Part shown: one piece after another, positions 8,816 through 16,864 of the stretch
How positions within the stretch are numbered: the stretch's first letter is position 1
Layout of the letters: each line of letters begins with the position of its first letter
Origin: Agromyces mediolanus
GTDB lineage: Bacteria > Actinomycetota > Actinomycetes > Actinomycetales > Microbacteriaceae
Assembly: GCF_023715325.1 (NCBI RefSeq)
Contig: NZ_JAMBNX010000004.1
Span: 248,001 to 312,000 of the forward strand
DNA: 64,000 nucleotides
Direction of reading: 5' to 3'
The notes under the pieces: generated by a model
The model's input: only the letters and a program-made list of their open reading frames with translations
Databases searched by the model: none
What the model was told of the DNA's origin: nothing
Translations under genes and position numbers: made by a program

Positions 8816-9199
8816 ATGGTGCGCTTTCTGATCCGGCTGGCGATCTCGCTCGTCACGGCCGCACTCGGCCTCCTCGTCGCCTCGTGGGTGCTTCCCGATT
8901 TCCACCTCGAGTGGGGCGGCTTCCTGGTCGCGATCATCGTGTTCTCGGTGGCCCAGGCGATCCTCGGACCGTTCGTCTTCAATCTCGCCCGCCAGTACGC
9001 GTCGGCGGTGCTCGGCGGCATCGGCCTGGTGACGACCTTCCTCGCGCTGCTGATCGCCTCCCTGTTCCCGGGAGGCATCCACATCGACGGCGCGGTCACC
9101 TGGGTCCTCGCGACGCTCGTCGTGTGGATCATCACCGCGCTCGGCGGATGGCTGCTGCCGCTCATCTTCCTGAAGCATCGCGCCGAGAAGCGCACGTGA
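8816..9199 (+). CDS. Four-helix membrane protein, PF04020 (phage holin-like superfamily IV)
   Basis: A 127-residue protein made almost wholly of four hydrophobic helices, with short charged ends (MVRF... and ...KHRAEKRT). Sequence style and length fit the mycobacterial/actinobacterial four-TMS family PF04020 (Phage_holin_4_2). Despite its name, most members are chromosomal proteins of unknown role with no phage nearby, and no phage genes are seen here. Features include a conserved-looking WVLPDFHLEWGGFLVAIIVF after the first helix. It is monocistronic with its own leaderless promoter. Confidence 0.75.
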   Translation: MVRFLIRLAISLVTAALGLLVASWVLPDFHLEWGGFLVAIIVFSVAQAILGPFVFNLARQYASAVLGGIGLVTTFLALLIASLFPGGIHIDGAVTWVLATLVVWIITALGGWLLPLIFLKHRAEKRT

Positions 9200-9221
9200 C
9201 GGCGGGCTTCGGACGGATGCC

Positions 9222-9250
9222 TTGACACCGCGCCGCGGTCGGGCTAATTT
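9222..9250 (+). promoter_or_regulatory. Consensus sigma-70-type promoter of the ArsR-SRPBCC-DHFR-like operon
   Basis: TTGACA (9222-9227), a 17-base spacer and TAATTT (9245-9250). This is the closest match to the canonical bacterial promoter in the window and suggests strong transcription when not repressed. Confidence 0.75.
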
Positions 9251-9278
9251 AAACAAATCCTTAATTAAGGAGTTGCTT
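9251..9278. promoter_or_regulatory. 28-bp palindromic operator over the transcription start and RBS
   Basis: TCCTTAATTAAGGA (9258-9271) is a perfect palindrome. Extending to 9251-9278 keeps 12 of 14 positions symmetrical per arm. It lies immediately after the -10 box and covers the ribosome site AAGGAG (9267-9272). Its low GC stands out sharply. The likely ligand is the ArsR-family protein encoded directly downstream, giving autorepression. Confidence 0.7.
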
Positions 9279-9280
9279 AC

Positions 9281-9619
9281 ATGACCGACCGGCTCAGCCT
9301 CGTCTTCCAGGCCCTCGCCGACCCGACCCGCCGCGCGATGCTCTCGCGGCTCCGCGTGGGAGCCGCGACCGTCGGGGAGCTGGCCGAACCGTTCGAGATC
9401 AGCCGGCCAGCGATCTCGCAGCACCTCAAGGTGCTCGAGCGCGCCGGGCTCATCGAGCGCGCCGCGCAGGCGCAATGGCGCAGCTGCACGCTGCGCACGG
9501 AGCCCCTCGACGAGGCATCCGAGTGGGTCGAACGCCACCGCGGCGAGTGGAACGAGCGCTTCGATCTGCTCGACGAGCAACTCCGCCGACTGAAGGGAAC
9601 CGGCGATGACCGCGCCTGA
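9281..9619 (+). CDS. ArsR-family transcriptional repressor, SRPBCC-linked type
   Basis: A 112-residue winged-helix regulator. It opens with LVFQALADPTRRAMLSRL, and the recognition helix region is ISRPAISQHLKVLERAGLIER. This matches the metal-independent ArsR subgroup that is normally encoded just before an AHSA1/SRPBCC protein, as here. It probably represses its own operon through the palindrome at 9251-9278. The next gene begins at 9606, overlapping its last codons, so translation is coupled. The inducing signal is not known for this subgroup. Confidence 0.88.
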   Translation: MTDRLSLVFQALADPTRRAMLSRLRVGAATVGELAEPFEISRPAISQHLKVLERAGLIERAAQAQWRSCTLRTEPLDEASEWVERHRGEWNERFDLLDEQLRRLKGTGDDRA

Positions 9620-10070
9620 CGACCGACCGCAGTTCACGATCACCCGCATCCTCGACGCGCCCCGCGCCCTCGTCTGGCGCGCCTGGACCCAGCCGGAGCA
9701 GGCCGTCACGTGGTGGCATCCGCGCGGCATCGACGTCGAGGAGGGCAGCGTCGAGCTCGACGTGCGCCCCGGCGGGCGGTACCGCTACACGATGGTGAAT
9801 CCCGCGGACGGCTCCCGCTACCCGACCGCCGGCGTCTACCGCGAGGTGCGACCGCCCGAGCGGCTCGCCTTCACCTGGGGTTCGCCGGAGGATGCCGACG
9901 ACGCGGCCCCGCTCATCACGGTGCTCCTGCGCGAACTCGACGGCGAGCGCACCGAGATGCTGTTCCACCTCGTGGGCATCGCGGCGGGCCCCGGCGACGA
10001 CGACGTCTACGACGGCTGGGCCTCCGCGTTCGACGTGCTCGACGAGCACCTCGCGAACGGGGCGCGCTGA
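9606..10070 (+). CDS. SRPBCC/AHSA1 domain protein
   Basis: A 154-residue START-like protein forming a hydrophobic-ligand pocket. The N-terminal FTITRILDAPRALVWRAWTQPEQAVTWW and the PPERLAFTWGS segment are hallmarks of the AHSA1 (activator of Hsp90 ATPase-like) branch. It overlaps the upstream ArsR gene by 14 bases, and its TGA shares bases with the ATG of the next gene. Proteins of this type next to ArsR regulators are common, but no reaction has been assigned to the group. Confidence 0.87.
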   Translation: MTAPDDRPQFTITRILDAPRALVWRAWTQPEQAVTWWHPRGIDVEEGSVELDVRPGGRYRYTMVNPADGSRYPTAGVYREVRPPERLAFTWGSPEDADDAAPLITVLLRELDGERTEMLFHLVGIAAGPGDDDVYDGWASAFDVLDEHLANGAR

Positions 10071-10633
10071 TGGGCCGCCTGACGCTCGAGCAGATCGTCT
10101 CGGCCGACGGCTACGCGGCCGACGAACAGGGCGGGCTGGACTTCGTCGAGGCGGTGCCCGCCTTCGACGTGACCGACGACGACCAGCTCGCCTACCTCGA
10201 GGATGTCGACGCCATCCTGCTCGGCGCGAACAGCTACCGCATGTTCGCCGAGTACTGGCCCGCGGCCGACCCGGTGGCGGAGCCCGTCGCCGAGCCGATC
10301 GCCCGGCTGCCGAAGTGGGTCGTGTCGAACTCGCTCGAGCGTGCGCCCTGGGGCGACGGCGAGGCGACGCTGCTGCGCGGCGACCCGGCGGACTCGGTCG
10401 CGGCGTTGAAGGCGGAGCGCGAGCACGTGATCGTCTGGGGCAGTCTGCAGCTCGCCGACGCACTGCTCGAGGCCGGACTCGTCGACACGCTGCGCCTGCG
10501 CGTCGTGCCGGTGCTGCTCGGGGCCGGGCGCTCGTTCACCCCGAACGCGCTCGCCCTGCAGCGCCTGGCGCTCGATCACGTGGTGAGCTTCCCCACCGGG
10601 CACCTCGGGCTCACCTACCGGCTGGCGCGCTAG
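10070..10633 (+). CDS. Dihydrofolate reductase-like protein (RibD C-terminal domain family)
   Basis: A 187-residue reductase-fold protein of the RibD_C/DHFR-like family. Supporting segments are LTLEQIVSADGYAA at the N-terminus, ILLGANSYRMFAEYWP, and VWGSLQLADALLEAGLVD followed by VVPVLLGAGRSFT, the usual NADPH-binding and C-terminal signatures. The ATG overlaps the SRPBCC stop (ATGA). Family members reduce pteridine- or pyrimidine-like rings, but single-domain versions beside ArsR/SRPBCC genes have no proven substrate. Its stop codon shares CTAG with that of the convergent MFS gene. Confidence 0.85.
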   Translation: MGRLTLEQIVSADGYAADEQGGLDFVEAVPAFDVTDDDQLAYLEDVDAILLGANSYRMFAEYWPAADPVAEPVAEPIARLPKWVVSNSLERAPWGDGEATLLRGDPADSVAALKAEREHVIVWGSLQLADALLEAGLVDTLRLRVVPVLLGAGRSFTPNALALQRLALDHVVSFPTGHLGLTYRLAR

Positions 10634-12231
10634 CCGGATCCACGGGCCGGGTCGGCGTGGACCTCAGGTTCGCCGGCCCGCGCCTCGCCGGGCGTCGCCT
10701 CACCTGGCTGCGGTTGGCCCGGCTGCGGTTCGCCTGGCTGCGGTTCGCCCGGCTGCGGTTCGCCGGCCTGCGCCTCGTCGGGCGTCGTCGCGTCGGCCGT
10801 GCGGTACTCGGCCGAGAGCGTGCGGTACGCCCTGGTGGCGAAGGCGGCGAGCCCGAGGGCGGCCGTCGCGAGTCCGCTGACGAGGAACACCAGGGCGATA
10901 CCGCGCGCCTCGCCGTCGCCGAGCAGCCAGCCCCAGGTCTCGTAGCCGGCGTCGGAGCGCATGAACGGGATGATCCAGAACTCCGCGATCGGTGCGATGA
11001 GGAACGCCGTGATCGGCGCCGCCGCCGCCTCGAACGCGGCCGCGAAGCCGAAGACGCGGCCCTGCTTGGTGAACGGCACGACCTTCTGGATGACGGTCTG
11101 CTCGGCGGCCTCGACGGCCGGCACGAGCGCCATGTAGAGCCAGATGCCGACCGCGTACAGCCACCACCACTCGCGCACGGTGAAGAACGCCCCGAGGATT
11201 CCCATGCCGATCACGACCAGCAGCATCGTTCGGATCGGATTGCGCCCGAGGCCCCACTTGGCGATGATCAGGCCGCCCACGATGAAGCCCGTCGACGCGA
11301 CGCCGAAGACGACGCCCCACCACTCCACCTCGAACAGGGTGAGGCCGTACGGGTCCATCAGCGCCATGTAGACGCCGCCGATGAGGTTGTTGAACGTCGA
11401 GAACAGGATGAGCGCGAACAGGCCCGGCGCCAGTCGGATCGCCGCGATGCTGCCCCGGAAGTCGATGGCCGGCGACCGGCCCGCCTCGACCACGGGCTTC
11501 GCTTCCGGGATGCGCACGAAGAGCAGGTGCAGCACCGAGACGAAGGTGAGCCCCACCGCGATGATCATCGTGCCGCCCATGCCGAGCAGACCGACCGCGA
11601 GGCCGGAGAACACGCTCGTCACGATGAAGGCGAGCCCCTGCACGGTGCCCACCAGGCCGTTCGCGTTGGCGTGCCGTTCGACGGGCACGAGCAGCGTCAC
11701 CGTCGTGGACAGCGCGATGTTGCGCAGGTGCTCGACCACGGCGCCGAACAGGATGATGCCCGTGAACACCCAGAACCACGGGCCGCCGAGGTCGAGCAGT
11801 GCCCGCTCGGGCTGGAGCAGGTACAGCAGCCCGGCGAGCGCGAAGGACGCCAGCGTGACGACGCTCGACAGCATCATGACCCGGTACTTGCGATGCCGGT
11901 CGACGATCGTGCCGAAGATCATGGAGAAGAACGCGATGAAGAGCATGTACGCGCCGCCGATGATGCCGGTCGCGAGCACGGACTTCGTCTCGAGGTAGAC
12001 CCAGAAGGTGAGTGCGAACCAGAGGAAGCTCGTGGTGACGTTCGCCACCATCGTGTTGACGAGCACCTGGGCGAAGGTGCGCATGCCGTTGGCGGGCGGC
12101 GTCGGCGCGGGTGCCGATGCGGCGGGCGCGCCCGGCGCGGGCGGCACGCTCTCGGCAGCAGCCGCGACCGCGGACACCGGCACTCCCGGTGCCGTGCCTT
12201 CGTCAGCCGTCGGGCGGCGCTGCTCGTCCAC
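10630..12231 (-). CDS. MFS transporter with repetitive Pro/Gln/Gly/Glu tail
   Basis: A 533-residue 12-helix major facilitator. About 50 Ala/Pro-rich residues precede the first helix (FAQVLVNTMVANVTTSFLWF), and the A-motif region reads FGTIVDRHRKYRVMM. The general look is of drug or macrolide-type exporters (MefA/TetV-like). The C-terminal tail contains several copies of a GEPQP-type hexapeptide, encoded by an 18-base DNA repeat at about 10705-10775. The GTG at 12231 is my start; a start at the Met just before the first helix is also possible. The stop overlaps the convergent DHFR-like gene within one CTAG. Confidence 0.82.
   Translation of the reverse strand: MDEQRRPTADEGTAPGVPVSAVAAAAESVPPAPGAPAASAPAPTPPANGMRTFAQVLVNTMVANVTTSFLWFALTFWVYLETKSVLATGIIGGAYMLFIAFFSMIFGTIVDRHRKYRVMMLSSVVTLASFALAGLLYLLQPERALLDLGGPWFWVFTGIILFGAVVEHLRNIALSTTVTLLVPVERHANANGLVGTVQGLAFIVTSVFSGLAVGLLGMGGTMIIAVGLTFVSVLHLLFVRIPEAKPVVEAGRSPAIDFRGSIAAIRLAPGLFALILFSTFNNLIGGVYMALMDPYGLTLFEVEWWGVVFGVASTGFIVGGLIIAKWGLGRNPIRTMLLVVIGMGILGAFFTVREWWWLYAVGIWLYMALVPAVEAAEQTVIQKVVPFTKQGRVFGFAAAFEAAAAPITAFLIAPIAEFWIIPFMRSDAGYETWGWLLGDGEARGIALVFLVSGLATAALGLAAFATRAYRTLSAEYRTADATTPDEAQAGEPQPGEPQPGEPQPGQPQPGEATPGEARAGEPEVHADPARGSG
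10705..10775. repeat. 18-bp coding tandem repeat in the MFS tail
   Basis: CTGCGGTTCGCC followed by a YGG-type triplet recurs about four times in tandem with point changes. It encodes the Gly-Glu-Pro-Gln-Pro repeats of the transporter tail. Copy number could vary between strains without breaking the frame, because the unit is a multiple of three. Confidence 0.7.
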
Positions 12232-12302
12232 GGTGCGAGGGTACCCACCACCGCCGACATCCGGTACCCCGGGCAGGGTCCGCCCGACGCGCAACGCGCC
12301 CC

Positions 12303-12381
12303 GCGGGAGGAGTTCGACCGCCAGGGAGGTGAACTCCGGCCGAATGGCCCTCCCGGGGCGCGGCGGGCGCGCCACCTCCCC
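12303..12381. repeat. Family D-like element, degenerate copy 1
   Basis: GGGAGGAGTTCGACCGCCAG followed by GGAGGTGAACTCCGG resembles, almost base for base, the left half of the element at 14504-14572. The right boundary is less clear (CACCTCCCCC near 12373-12381). It lies upstream of the histidine kinase promoter. Confidence 0.5.
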
Positions 12382-12388
12382 CGCGCGA

Positions 12389-12420
12389 CGGATGCCCCGA
12401 GGCATCCGCCCCGCTAGCGT
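12389..12420 (+). promoter_or_regulatory. Promoter and palindrome of the histidine kinase operon (leaderless)
   Basis: CGGATGCC (12389-12396), four bases, then GGCATCCG (12401-12408) form a palindrome in the -35 region. TAGCGT (12415-12420) is the -10 box, six bases before the ATG at 12427. The ABC exporter promoter at 14665-14696 has the same design: 26 bases from the first half-site to an identical TAGCGT box. Confidence 0.6.
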
Positions 12421-12426
12421 GATGGG

Positions 12427-13752
12427 ATGCAGCAGCCGCCCCCAGCCCCGCCCGTGATCGAGGGCGTCGAGTGGGTCCGTCAGGGCCCGACGAGACGGCA
12501 GCTGCGCAACGACCTCCTGCTCGCCCTCGTCCTCGCCGTCGCCAGCGCCGCGAGCCTCGTGCTCTACCGCGCGACGGGCTACAACGACGACGGCCCCTGG
12601 TGGGCGTCGCTGCTCTGGGCCGCGGCGATGACGCTCCCGCTCGCATTGCGCCGCCGGTTCCCGGACCTCGTCGCGATCGTGGCCTCCGCGGCCTTCATCA
12701 CGGGCGCGGTGCTGTACGTGAGCGAAGCGCTGTTCAGCAACATCGCCCTCTTCATCGGGATCTACACCGTCGGCGCGTGGGGCCGCAGCCGCCGCCGCGC
12801 GTTCGTGGTGCGCCTCGTGATCGTCGTCGCGATGTTCGGCTGGCTGCTCTGGTCGCTGATCTTCTTCTCGACCGTCCAGGAGGTGGCCCCCGAGCTCGGC
12901 CGGGAGGGCGTCCTCTCGCCGTACCTGGCGTACGGCCTCGTGAATGTGCTGACGAACCTGCTCTACTTCGGCGGGGCCTGGTACTTCGGCGACGCGAGCT
13001 ACCGTTCGGCCCGCGAGCGGGCGGCGCTCGAGCAGCGCACCGCCGAGCTCGCCGCCGAACGCGAACGATCGCGTCGCCAGGCGGTCGCGCTCGAGCGTGT
13101 GCGGATCGCCCGGGAGCTGCACGACGTCGTCGCGCACCACGTCTCCGTGATCGGCGTGCAGGCGGGCGCGGCGCGACGCGTGCTCTCCTCGGATCCGGAT
13201 GCCGCGAGCGACGCCCTCTCCGCGATCGAGACGAGCTCCCGTGAGGCCGTGACCGAGCTGCACGCGCTGCTCGGCACGCTGCGCGCCGACGGCGAGCCCG
13301 AGCCCACGGCCAGCACGCTCGGCATCGCGCAGATCGAAGCCCTCGCCGCCGAAGCGACCGCCGTGGGGCTGCCGACCGCGTTCGCCGTCGTCGGCGACCC
13401 CCGGCCGGCGCCGACCCTCGTCGAGGCCAGTGCGTACCGGGTCGCCCAGGAGGCGCTCACGAACGTCCGCAAGCACGCGGGTGCCGCCGCGACCGCCGAT
13501 GTGCGCGTCCGCTGGACGGCCGAGCGCCTCGAGCTCGAGGTCGCGAACACCGGTATCGTGCGGCGCTCGGCCGGCGGATCGGCCTCGGCCGAGCCCGCCG
13601 GACTCGGACTCGTCGGCATGCGGGAGCGCGTCGCCGCGACGGGCGGCGAACTCGAGGTCGGGCCTCGTGCGCGCGGCGGGTATCTGGTGCGTGCGGCGTT
13701 CCCGCTGCAGCATGACGCACGGCGGCCGGGGTCGAACGGAGACGGTCGATGA
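12427..13752 (+). CDS. Sensor histidine kinase, HisKA_3/NarL-partner type
   Basis: A 441-residue membrane sensor kinase. The N-terminal half has about five hydrophobic helices (from NDLLLALVLAVASAASLVLY to NVLTNLLYFGGAWYFG), with little outside the membrane, so the signal is probably sensed within or at the membrane. A short coiled stretch rich in E and R leads to the dimerisation helix RIARELHDVVAHHVSVIGVQ, with the phospho-accepting His at about residue 232. The HATPase_c domain follows (VAQEALTNVRKHAG, and the G-box GLGLVGMRERV). Its stop overlaps the start of the response regulator gene, giving a coupled pair. It probably controls the ABC exporter downstream. Confidence 0.92.
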   Translation: MQQPPPAPPVIEGVEWVRQGPTRRQLRNDLLLALVLAVASAASLVLYRATGYNDDGPWWASLLWAAAMTLPLALRRRFPDLVAIVASAAFITGAVLYVSEALFSNIALFIGIYTVGAWGRSRRRAFVVRLVIVVAMFGWLLWSLIFFSTVQEVAPELGREGVLSPYLAYGLVNVLTNLLYFGGAWYFGDASYRSARERAALEQRTAELAAERERSRRQAVALERVRIARELHDVVAHHVSVIGVQAGAARRVLSSDPDAASDALSAIETSSREAVTELHALLGTLRADGEPEPTASTLGIAQIEALAAEATAVGLPTAFAVVGDPRPAPTLVEASAYRVAQEALTNVRKHAGAAATADVRVRWTAERLELEVANTGIVRRSAGGSASAEPAGLGLVGMRERVAATGGELEVGPRARGGYLVRAAFPLQHDARRPGSNGDGR

Positions 13753-14516
13753 TCCGCGTCCTCGTCGTGGACGACCAGAGCCTGGTGCGCGCCGGCTTCC
13801 GCACGATCCTCGACTCGGAGCCCGGCATCGAGGTCGTCGGAGAGGCTGAGGACGGCGAGCTCGCCGTCGCCCGCACCCTGGAGCTCGCGCCCGACGTCGT
13901 CTGCATGGACGTGCAGATGCCGAACGTCGACGGCCTCGAGGCCACCCGCCGGCTGACCGCCGATCCGCGTGTCGATGCCGCGGTGCTCGTGCTCACGACC
14001 TTCGACCGCGAGGACTACCTGTTCGCGGCGCTCGAGGCCGGCGCGAGCGGCTTCCTGCTGAAGAACTCGAGCCCGGAACGGCTCATCGACGCCGTGCAGG
14101 TGCTCGCGGGCGGCGAGGCGCTGCTCGCGCCCGACGTCACCCGGCGCGTGATCGAGGCGGCTCGCCGGCACGGCGTGCTCGCGGCGGGCGGGAGCGGCGG
14201 GGACAACTCCACGGATGCCTCGAGCCGGCCCGCGCCCGCTCCCGCGCCCGACGCCGGCGACGAGGCATCCGCCCCTCCCGCGCGCCCGAGCGCGCCGCCG
14301 GAACTCGACACGCTGACCGATCGGGAGCGCGAGGTGCTCGTGCTGCTGGCCGAGGGACTCTCGAACGCCGAGATCGCGGGGCGCATGTGGGTCGGCGAGG
14401 CGACGGTGAAGAGCCACGTGTCGAAGGTGCTGATGAAGCTCGGCCTGCGCGACCGGGTGCACGCCGTGGTCTACGCGTACGAGCACGGGGTGGTCTCCCC
14501 CGCGGGAGGAGATTGA
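13749..14516 (+). CDS. Response regulator, NarL/LuxR family
   Basis: A 255-residue two-domain regulator. The receiver starts MIRVLVVDDQSLVRAGF, with the phospho-accepting Asp54 in VCMDVQMP and the conserved Lys in FLLKNSSPE. A roughly 50-residue Ala/Pro-rich linker, longer than usual, separates it from the LuxR-type helix-turn-helix (LTDREREVLVLLAEGLSNAEI, then TVKSHVSKVLMKL). It overlaps the kinase gene by ATGA. Its last codons run into a family D element. The palindrome shared by the kinase and exporter promoters is a candidate binding site. Confidence 0.93.
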   Translation: MIRVLVVDDQSLVRAGFRTILDSEPGIEVVGEAEDGELAVARTLELAPDVVCMDVQMPNVDGLEATRRLTADPRVDAAVLVLTTFDREDYLFAALEAGASGFLLKNSSPERLIDAVQVLAGGEALLAPDVTRRVIEAARRHGVLAAGGSGGDNSTDASSRPAPAPAPDAGDEASAPPARPSAPPELDTLTDREREVLVLLAEGLSNAEIAGRMWVGEATVKSHVSKVLMKLGLRDRVHAVVYAYEHGVVSPAGGD

Positions 14517-14572
14517 CGCGCAGGGAGGACACCTCCGGCGATGGAGACCTCCGGAACTGTCGATCTCCTCCC
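14504..14572. repeat. Family D element, copy 2
   Basis: 69 bases with inverted-repeat ends GGGAGGAGATTGAC and GTCGATCTCCTCCC (one mismatch), and internal CACCTCCGG/ACCTCCGG repeats. The left end overlaps the last codons and stop of the response regulator gene. A copy of identical length lies at 44030-44098. Confidence 0.65.
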
Positions 14573-14664
14573 ACCCGGGGGCGGGGGCGGGAAGCAGGGC
14601 AGAGCCGGTCTCCCCCGCAGGGGGGACGCGCACGGCGGCGCGGCCACGGGAACCCGTCGTGCGG

Positions 14665-14696
14665 CGGATGCCGGAGGCATCCCGGCTGCCTAGCGT
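14665..14696 (+). promoter_or_regulatory. Promoter and palindrome of the ABC-2 exporter operon (leaderless)
   Basis: CGGATGCC (14665-14672), three bases, then GGCATCCC (14676-14683), followed by TAGCGT (14691-14696) six bases before the ATG at 14703. The arrangement mirrors the kinase promoter at 12389-12420, suggesting shared control by the response regulator. Confidence 0.6.
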
Positions 14697-14702
14697 GGGA
14701 GC

Positions 14703-15587
14703 ATGCTCGAACTCCACCACCTCGGCAAGCGCTTCGGCGAGCGCGTCGCCCTCGACGATGTGTCGTTCCAGGTCGCGCCGGGCCGCCTCACCGGATTCGT
14801 CGGCGGCAACGGCGCGGGCAAGACGACGACGATGCGGATCGTCCTCGGCGTCCTCGGCGCCGACACCGGCACGGTCACGCTCGACGGCCATCCGCTCGGC
14901 ACCGCCGACCGCCGCAGTTTCGGCTACATGCCGGAGGAGCGCGGCCTCTACCCGAAGATGCGGGTGCTGGAGCAGACCGTCTACCTGGCCCGGCTGCACG
15001 GCTGGACGCCGGCCGCGGCCCGCCGCAACGCCGAGGAGCTCCTCGACCGCCTCGGCCTCGCCGAGCGGCACGACGACCCCGTCGAGAGCCTCTCGCTCGG
15101 CAACCAGCAGCGCGCGCAGATCGCCGCCGCGCTCGTGCACCGCCCCGAGGTGCTCGTGCTCGACGAGCCGTTCTCGGGTCTCGACCCCATCGCGGTCGAG
15201 ACGGTGCAGTCGGTGCTGTCCGACGCGGCCGATTCGGGTGCCCGTGTGCTGTTCTCCTCGCACCAGCTCGACATCGTGGAGCGCATCTGCGACGACCTCG
15301 TCATCATCGCCGGCGGTCGCATCCGCGCCGCGGGCTCGGGCGACGAGCTCCGCGCGGAGCACGGCTCCGAGCGCTGGGAGCTGCTCACCGACGGCGACGC
15401 CGGCTGGGTGCGCGAGCTTCCGGGGGTCGTCGTGACGGACTTCGACGGCGGCTGGGCCCGCTTCGAGGCCGACACGGATGCCGCGCGCCGCGCCGTGCTC
15501 GCCGAAGCCCTCCGCCGGGGCGAGGTCGCCGGCTTCACCCGCGAGCACACGACGCTCGCCCAGATCTTCAAGGAGGTCGTGCAGTGA
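14703..15587 (+). CDS. ABC-2 type exporter ATPase (NatA/DrrA-like)
   Basis: A 294-residue ATP-binding subunit. It has Walker A GGNGAGKTTT (about residues 34-43), a variant signature LSLGNQQRAQI in place of LSGGQ (a form normal for the NatA/YhaQ subgroup), Walker B VLVLDEPFSGLDP and the switch His in SSHQLD. A C-terminal regulatory domain of about 90 residues follows. It should energise the membrane protein encoded by the overlapping next gene. Exporters of this type next to a NarL-type two-component system often expel drugs, peptides or sodium; the substrate is not readable here. Confidence 0.92.
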   Translation: MLELHHLGKRFGERVALDDVSFQVAPGRLTGFVGGNGAGKTTTMRIVLGVLGADTGTVTLDGHPLGTADRRSFGYMPEERGLYPKMRVLEQTVYLARLHGWTPAAARRNAEELLDRLGLAERHDDPVESLSLGNQQRAQIAAALVHRPEVLVLDEPFSGLDPIAVETVQSVLSDAADSGARVLFSSHQLDIVERICDDLVIIAGGRIRAAGSGDELRAEHGSERWELLTDGDAGWVRELPGVVVTDFDGGWARFEADTDAARRAVLAEALRRGEVAGFTREHTTLAQIFKEVVQ

Positions 15588-16693
15588 GCACGTCACGCAG
15601 CACCGCCGAACTCCGCACCCCGAAGTTCACCGAGACGGTGGGACTCATCGCCGGCCGCGAGGTCACCACGCGGTTGCGGAGCAAGGCCTTCCTTGTCTCC
15701 ACGGGCATCCTGATGCTCGCCGTGCTCGCCTCGGTCGTGCTCGGCGGCATCTTCGGCGGCAAGTCCGACCCCGCGACGGTCGCGGTCGTCGGGACGGCCG
15801 CGACGGCCGTCGAGGGCAATCCCGCCCTCGAAGCGGTACCCGTCGACGACCGGGCCGCCGGCGAGGCGCTCCTCCGGGACGGCGAGGTCGACGCGATCAT
15901 CGTGCCCGAGGCATCCGACCCGACCGGCCTCCAGGTCATCGGGCTCGACCGCACCCCCGGCGGCGTGGTGCAGGCGCTCTCGGCGCAGCCCGGCGTCGAG
16001 CTGCTCGACCCGGCGACCGTCGACCCGCTGCTCGCGTACTTCATCGCGTTCGGCTTCGGCATCGTGTTCTTCATGTCGGCGATCACCTTCGGCTCGACCA
16101 TCGCACAGTCGGTGGTCGAAGAGAAGCAGACCCGCATCATCGAAATCCTGCTCTCGACGGTGTCGGCGCGCGAACTGCTGACGGGCAAGGTGATCGGCAA
16201 CAGCGTGCTCGCCTTCGGGCAGATCATCGCGATCGCAGTGCTCGCCGTCGTCGGGCTGCTCGCGACCGGGCAGCGGGTGCTGCTCGGGGTGCTCGGCTCC
16301 TCGGTGATCTGGTTCGTGGTGTTCTTCGCGATCGGCTTCGTGATGCTCGCGGCGCTGTTCGCGGCGTCGGCCGCGCTCGTGTCGCGCGCCGAGGACGTCG
16401 GCTCGGTGACCTCGCCGGTGACGATGCTCGTGATGATCCCGTACTTCGCGGTGGTGTTCTTCTTCGACAACCAGGCGATCCTGACGGTGATGAGCTACAT
16501 CCCGTTCTCGGCCCCGGTGGGGATGCCGGTGCGGATCTTCCTCGGCCAGGCCGAGTGGTGGGAGCCGGTGCTCTCGCTGCTCATCCTGGTCGCGACGACG
16601 CTCGGCGCCCTCGCGATCGGGGACCGGATCTATCGGAACTCGCTGCTCCGCACGGGCACGCGGGTGAAGCTCGCCGAGGCGCTGCGGGGGTAG
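15584..16693 (+). CDS. ABC-2 type exporter permease (NatB-like, ABC2_membrane_3)
   Basis: A 369-residue membrane subunit. One helix near the N-terminus (AFLVSTGILMLAVLASVVLGGIF) is followed by an extracytoplasmic domain of about 130 residues, then five to six C-terminal helices. The cytoplasmic SVVEEKQTRIIEILLSTVSARELLTGKVIGN segment is the typical coupling region of NatB-like exporters. It starts with GTG inside the ATPase stop (GTGA), so the two subunits are translationally coupled. Confidence 0.9.
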   Translation: MSTSRSTAELRTPKFTETVGLIAGREVTTRLRSKAFLVSTGILMLAVLASVVLGGIFGGKSDPATVAVVGTAATAVEGNPALEAVPVDDRAAGEALLRDGEVDAIIVPEASDPTGLQVIGLDRTPGGVVQALSAQPGVELLDPATVDPLLAYFIAFGFGIVFFMSAITFGSTIAQSVVEEKQTRIIEILLSTVSARELLTGKVIGNSVLAFGQIIAIAVLAVVGLLATGQRVLLGVLGSSVIWFVVFFAIGFVMLAALFAASAALVSRAEDVGSVTSPVTMLVMIPYFAVVFFFDNQAILTVMSYIPFSAPVGMPVRIFLGQAEWWEPVLSLLILVATTLGALAIGDRIYRNSLLRTGTRVKLAEALRG

Positions 16694-16765
16694 CGCGGGC
16701 TGGCCCTCCTCCCCTGCTCCCTGGCCCGCTCCCGGGGCCGCTCCCCGGCCCGCTCCATTCCACGA

Positions 16766-16829
16766 GGGGGTCGGATTCCGACAGAAATGCCGTCGCACTC
16801 CCTGGGCTTTGTCGGAATCCGACCCTTTC
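16766..16829. repeat. Family B palindromic element, copy 1
   Basis: GGGGGTCGGATTCCGAC (16766-16782) and GTCGGAATCCGACCC (16811-16825) are near-perfect inverted repeats about 28 bases apart, and each arm is itself palindromic around GGATTCC. It lies in the convergent gap between the ABC permease and the amidohydrolase. Two relatives lie at 58044-58107 and 58172-58239. Confidence 0.8.
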
Positions 16830-16864
16830 GCGCCGGGGGCGCCGGGGCGGGCGCGGGGCGCCGC

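Noticed and set aside
8816-9199. Prophage remnant based on the holin-like protein
   Set aside because: PF04020 proteins are common chromosomal membrane proteins, and no other phage gene is near.
10630-10633. Frameshift or fusion between the DHFR-like and MFS genes
   Set aside because: Both proteins are complete; their stops simply share CTAG on opposite strands.
12232-13713. N-terminal extension of the MFS gene giving a 1027-residue protein
   Set aside because: The extra part is antisense to the histidine kinase gene and shows no fold-like pattern; the transporter is complete from 12231.
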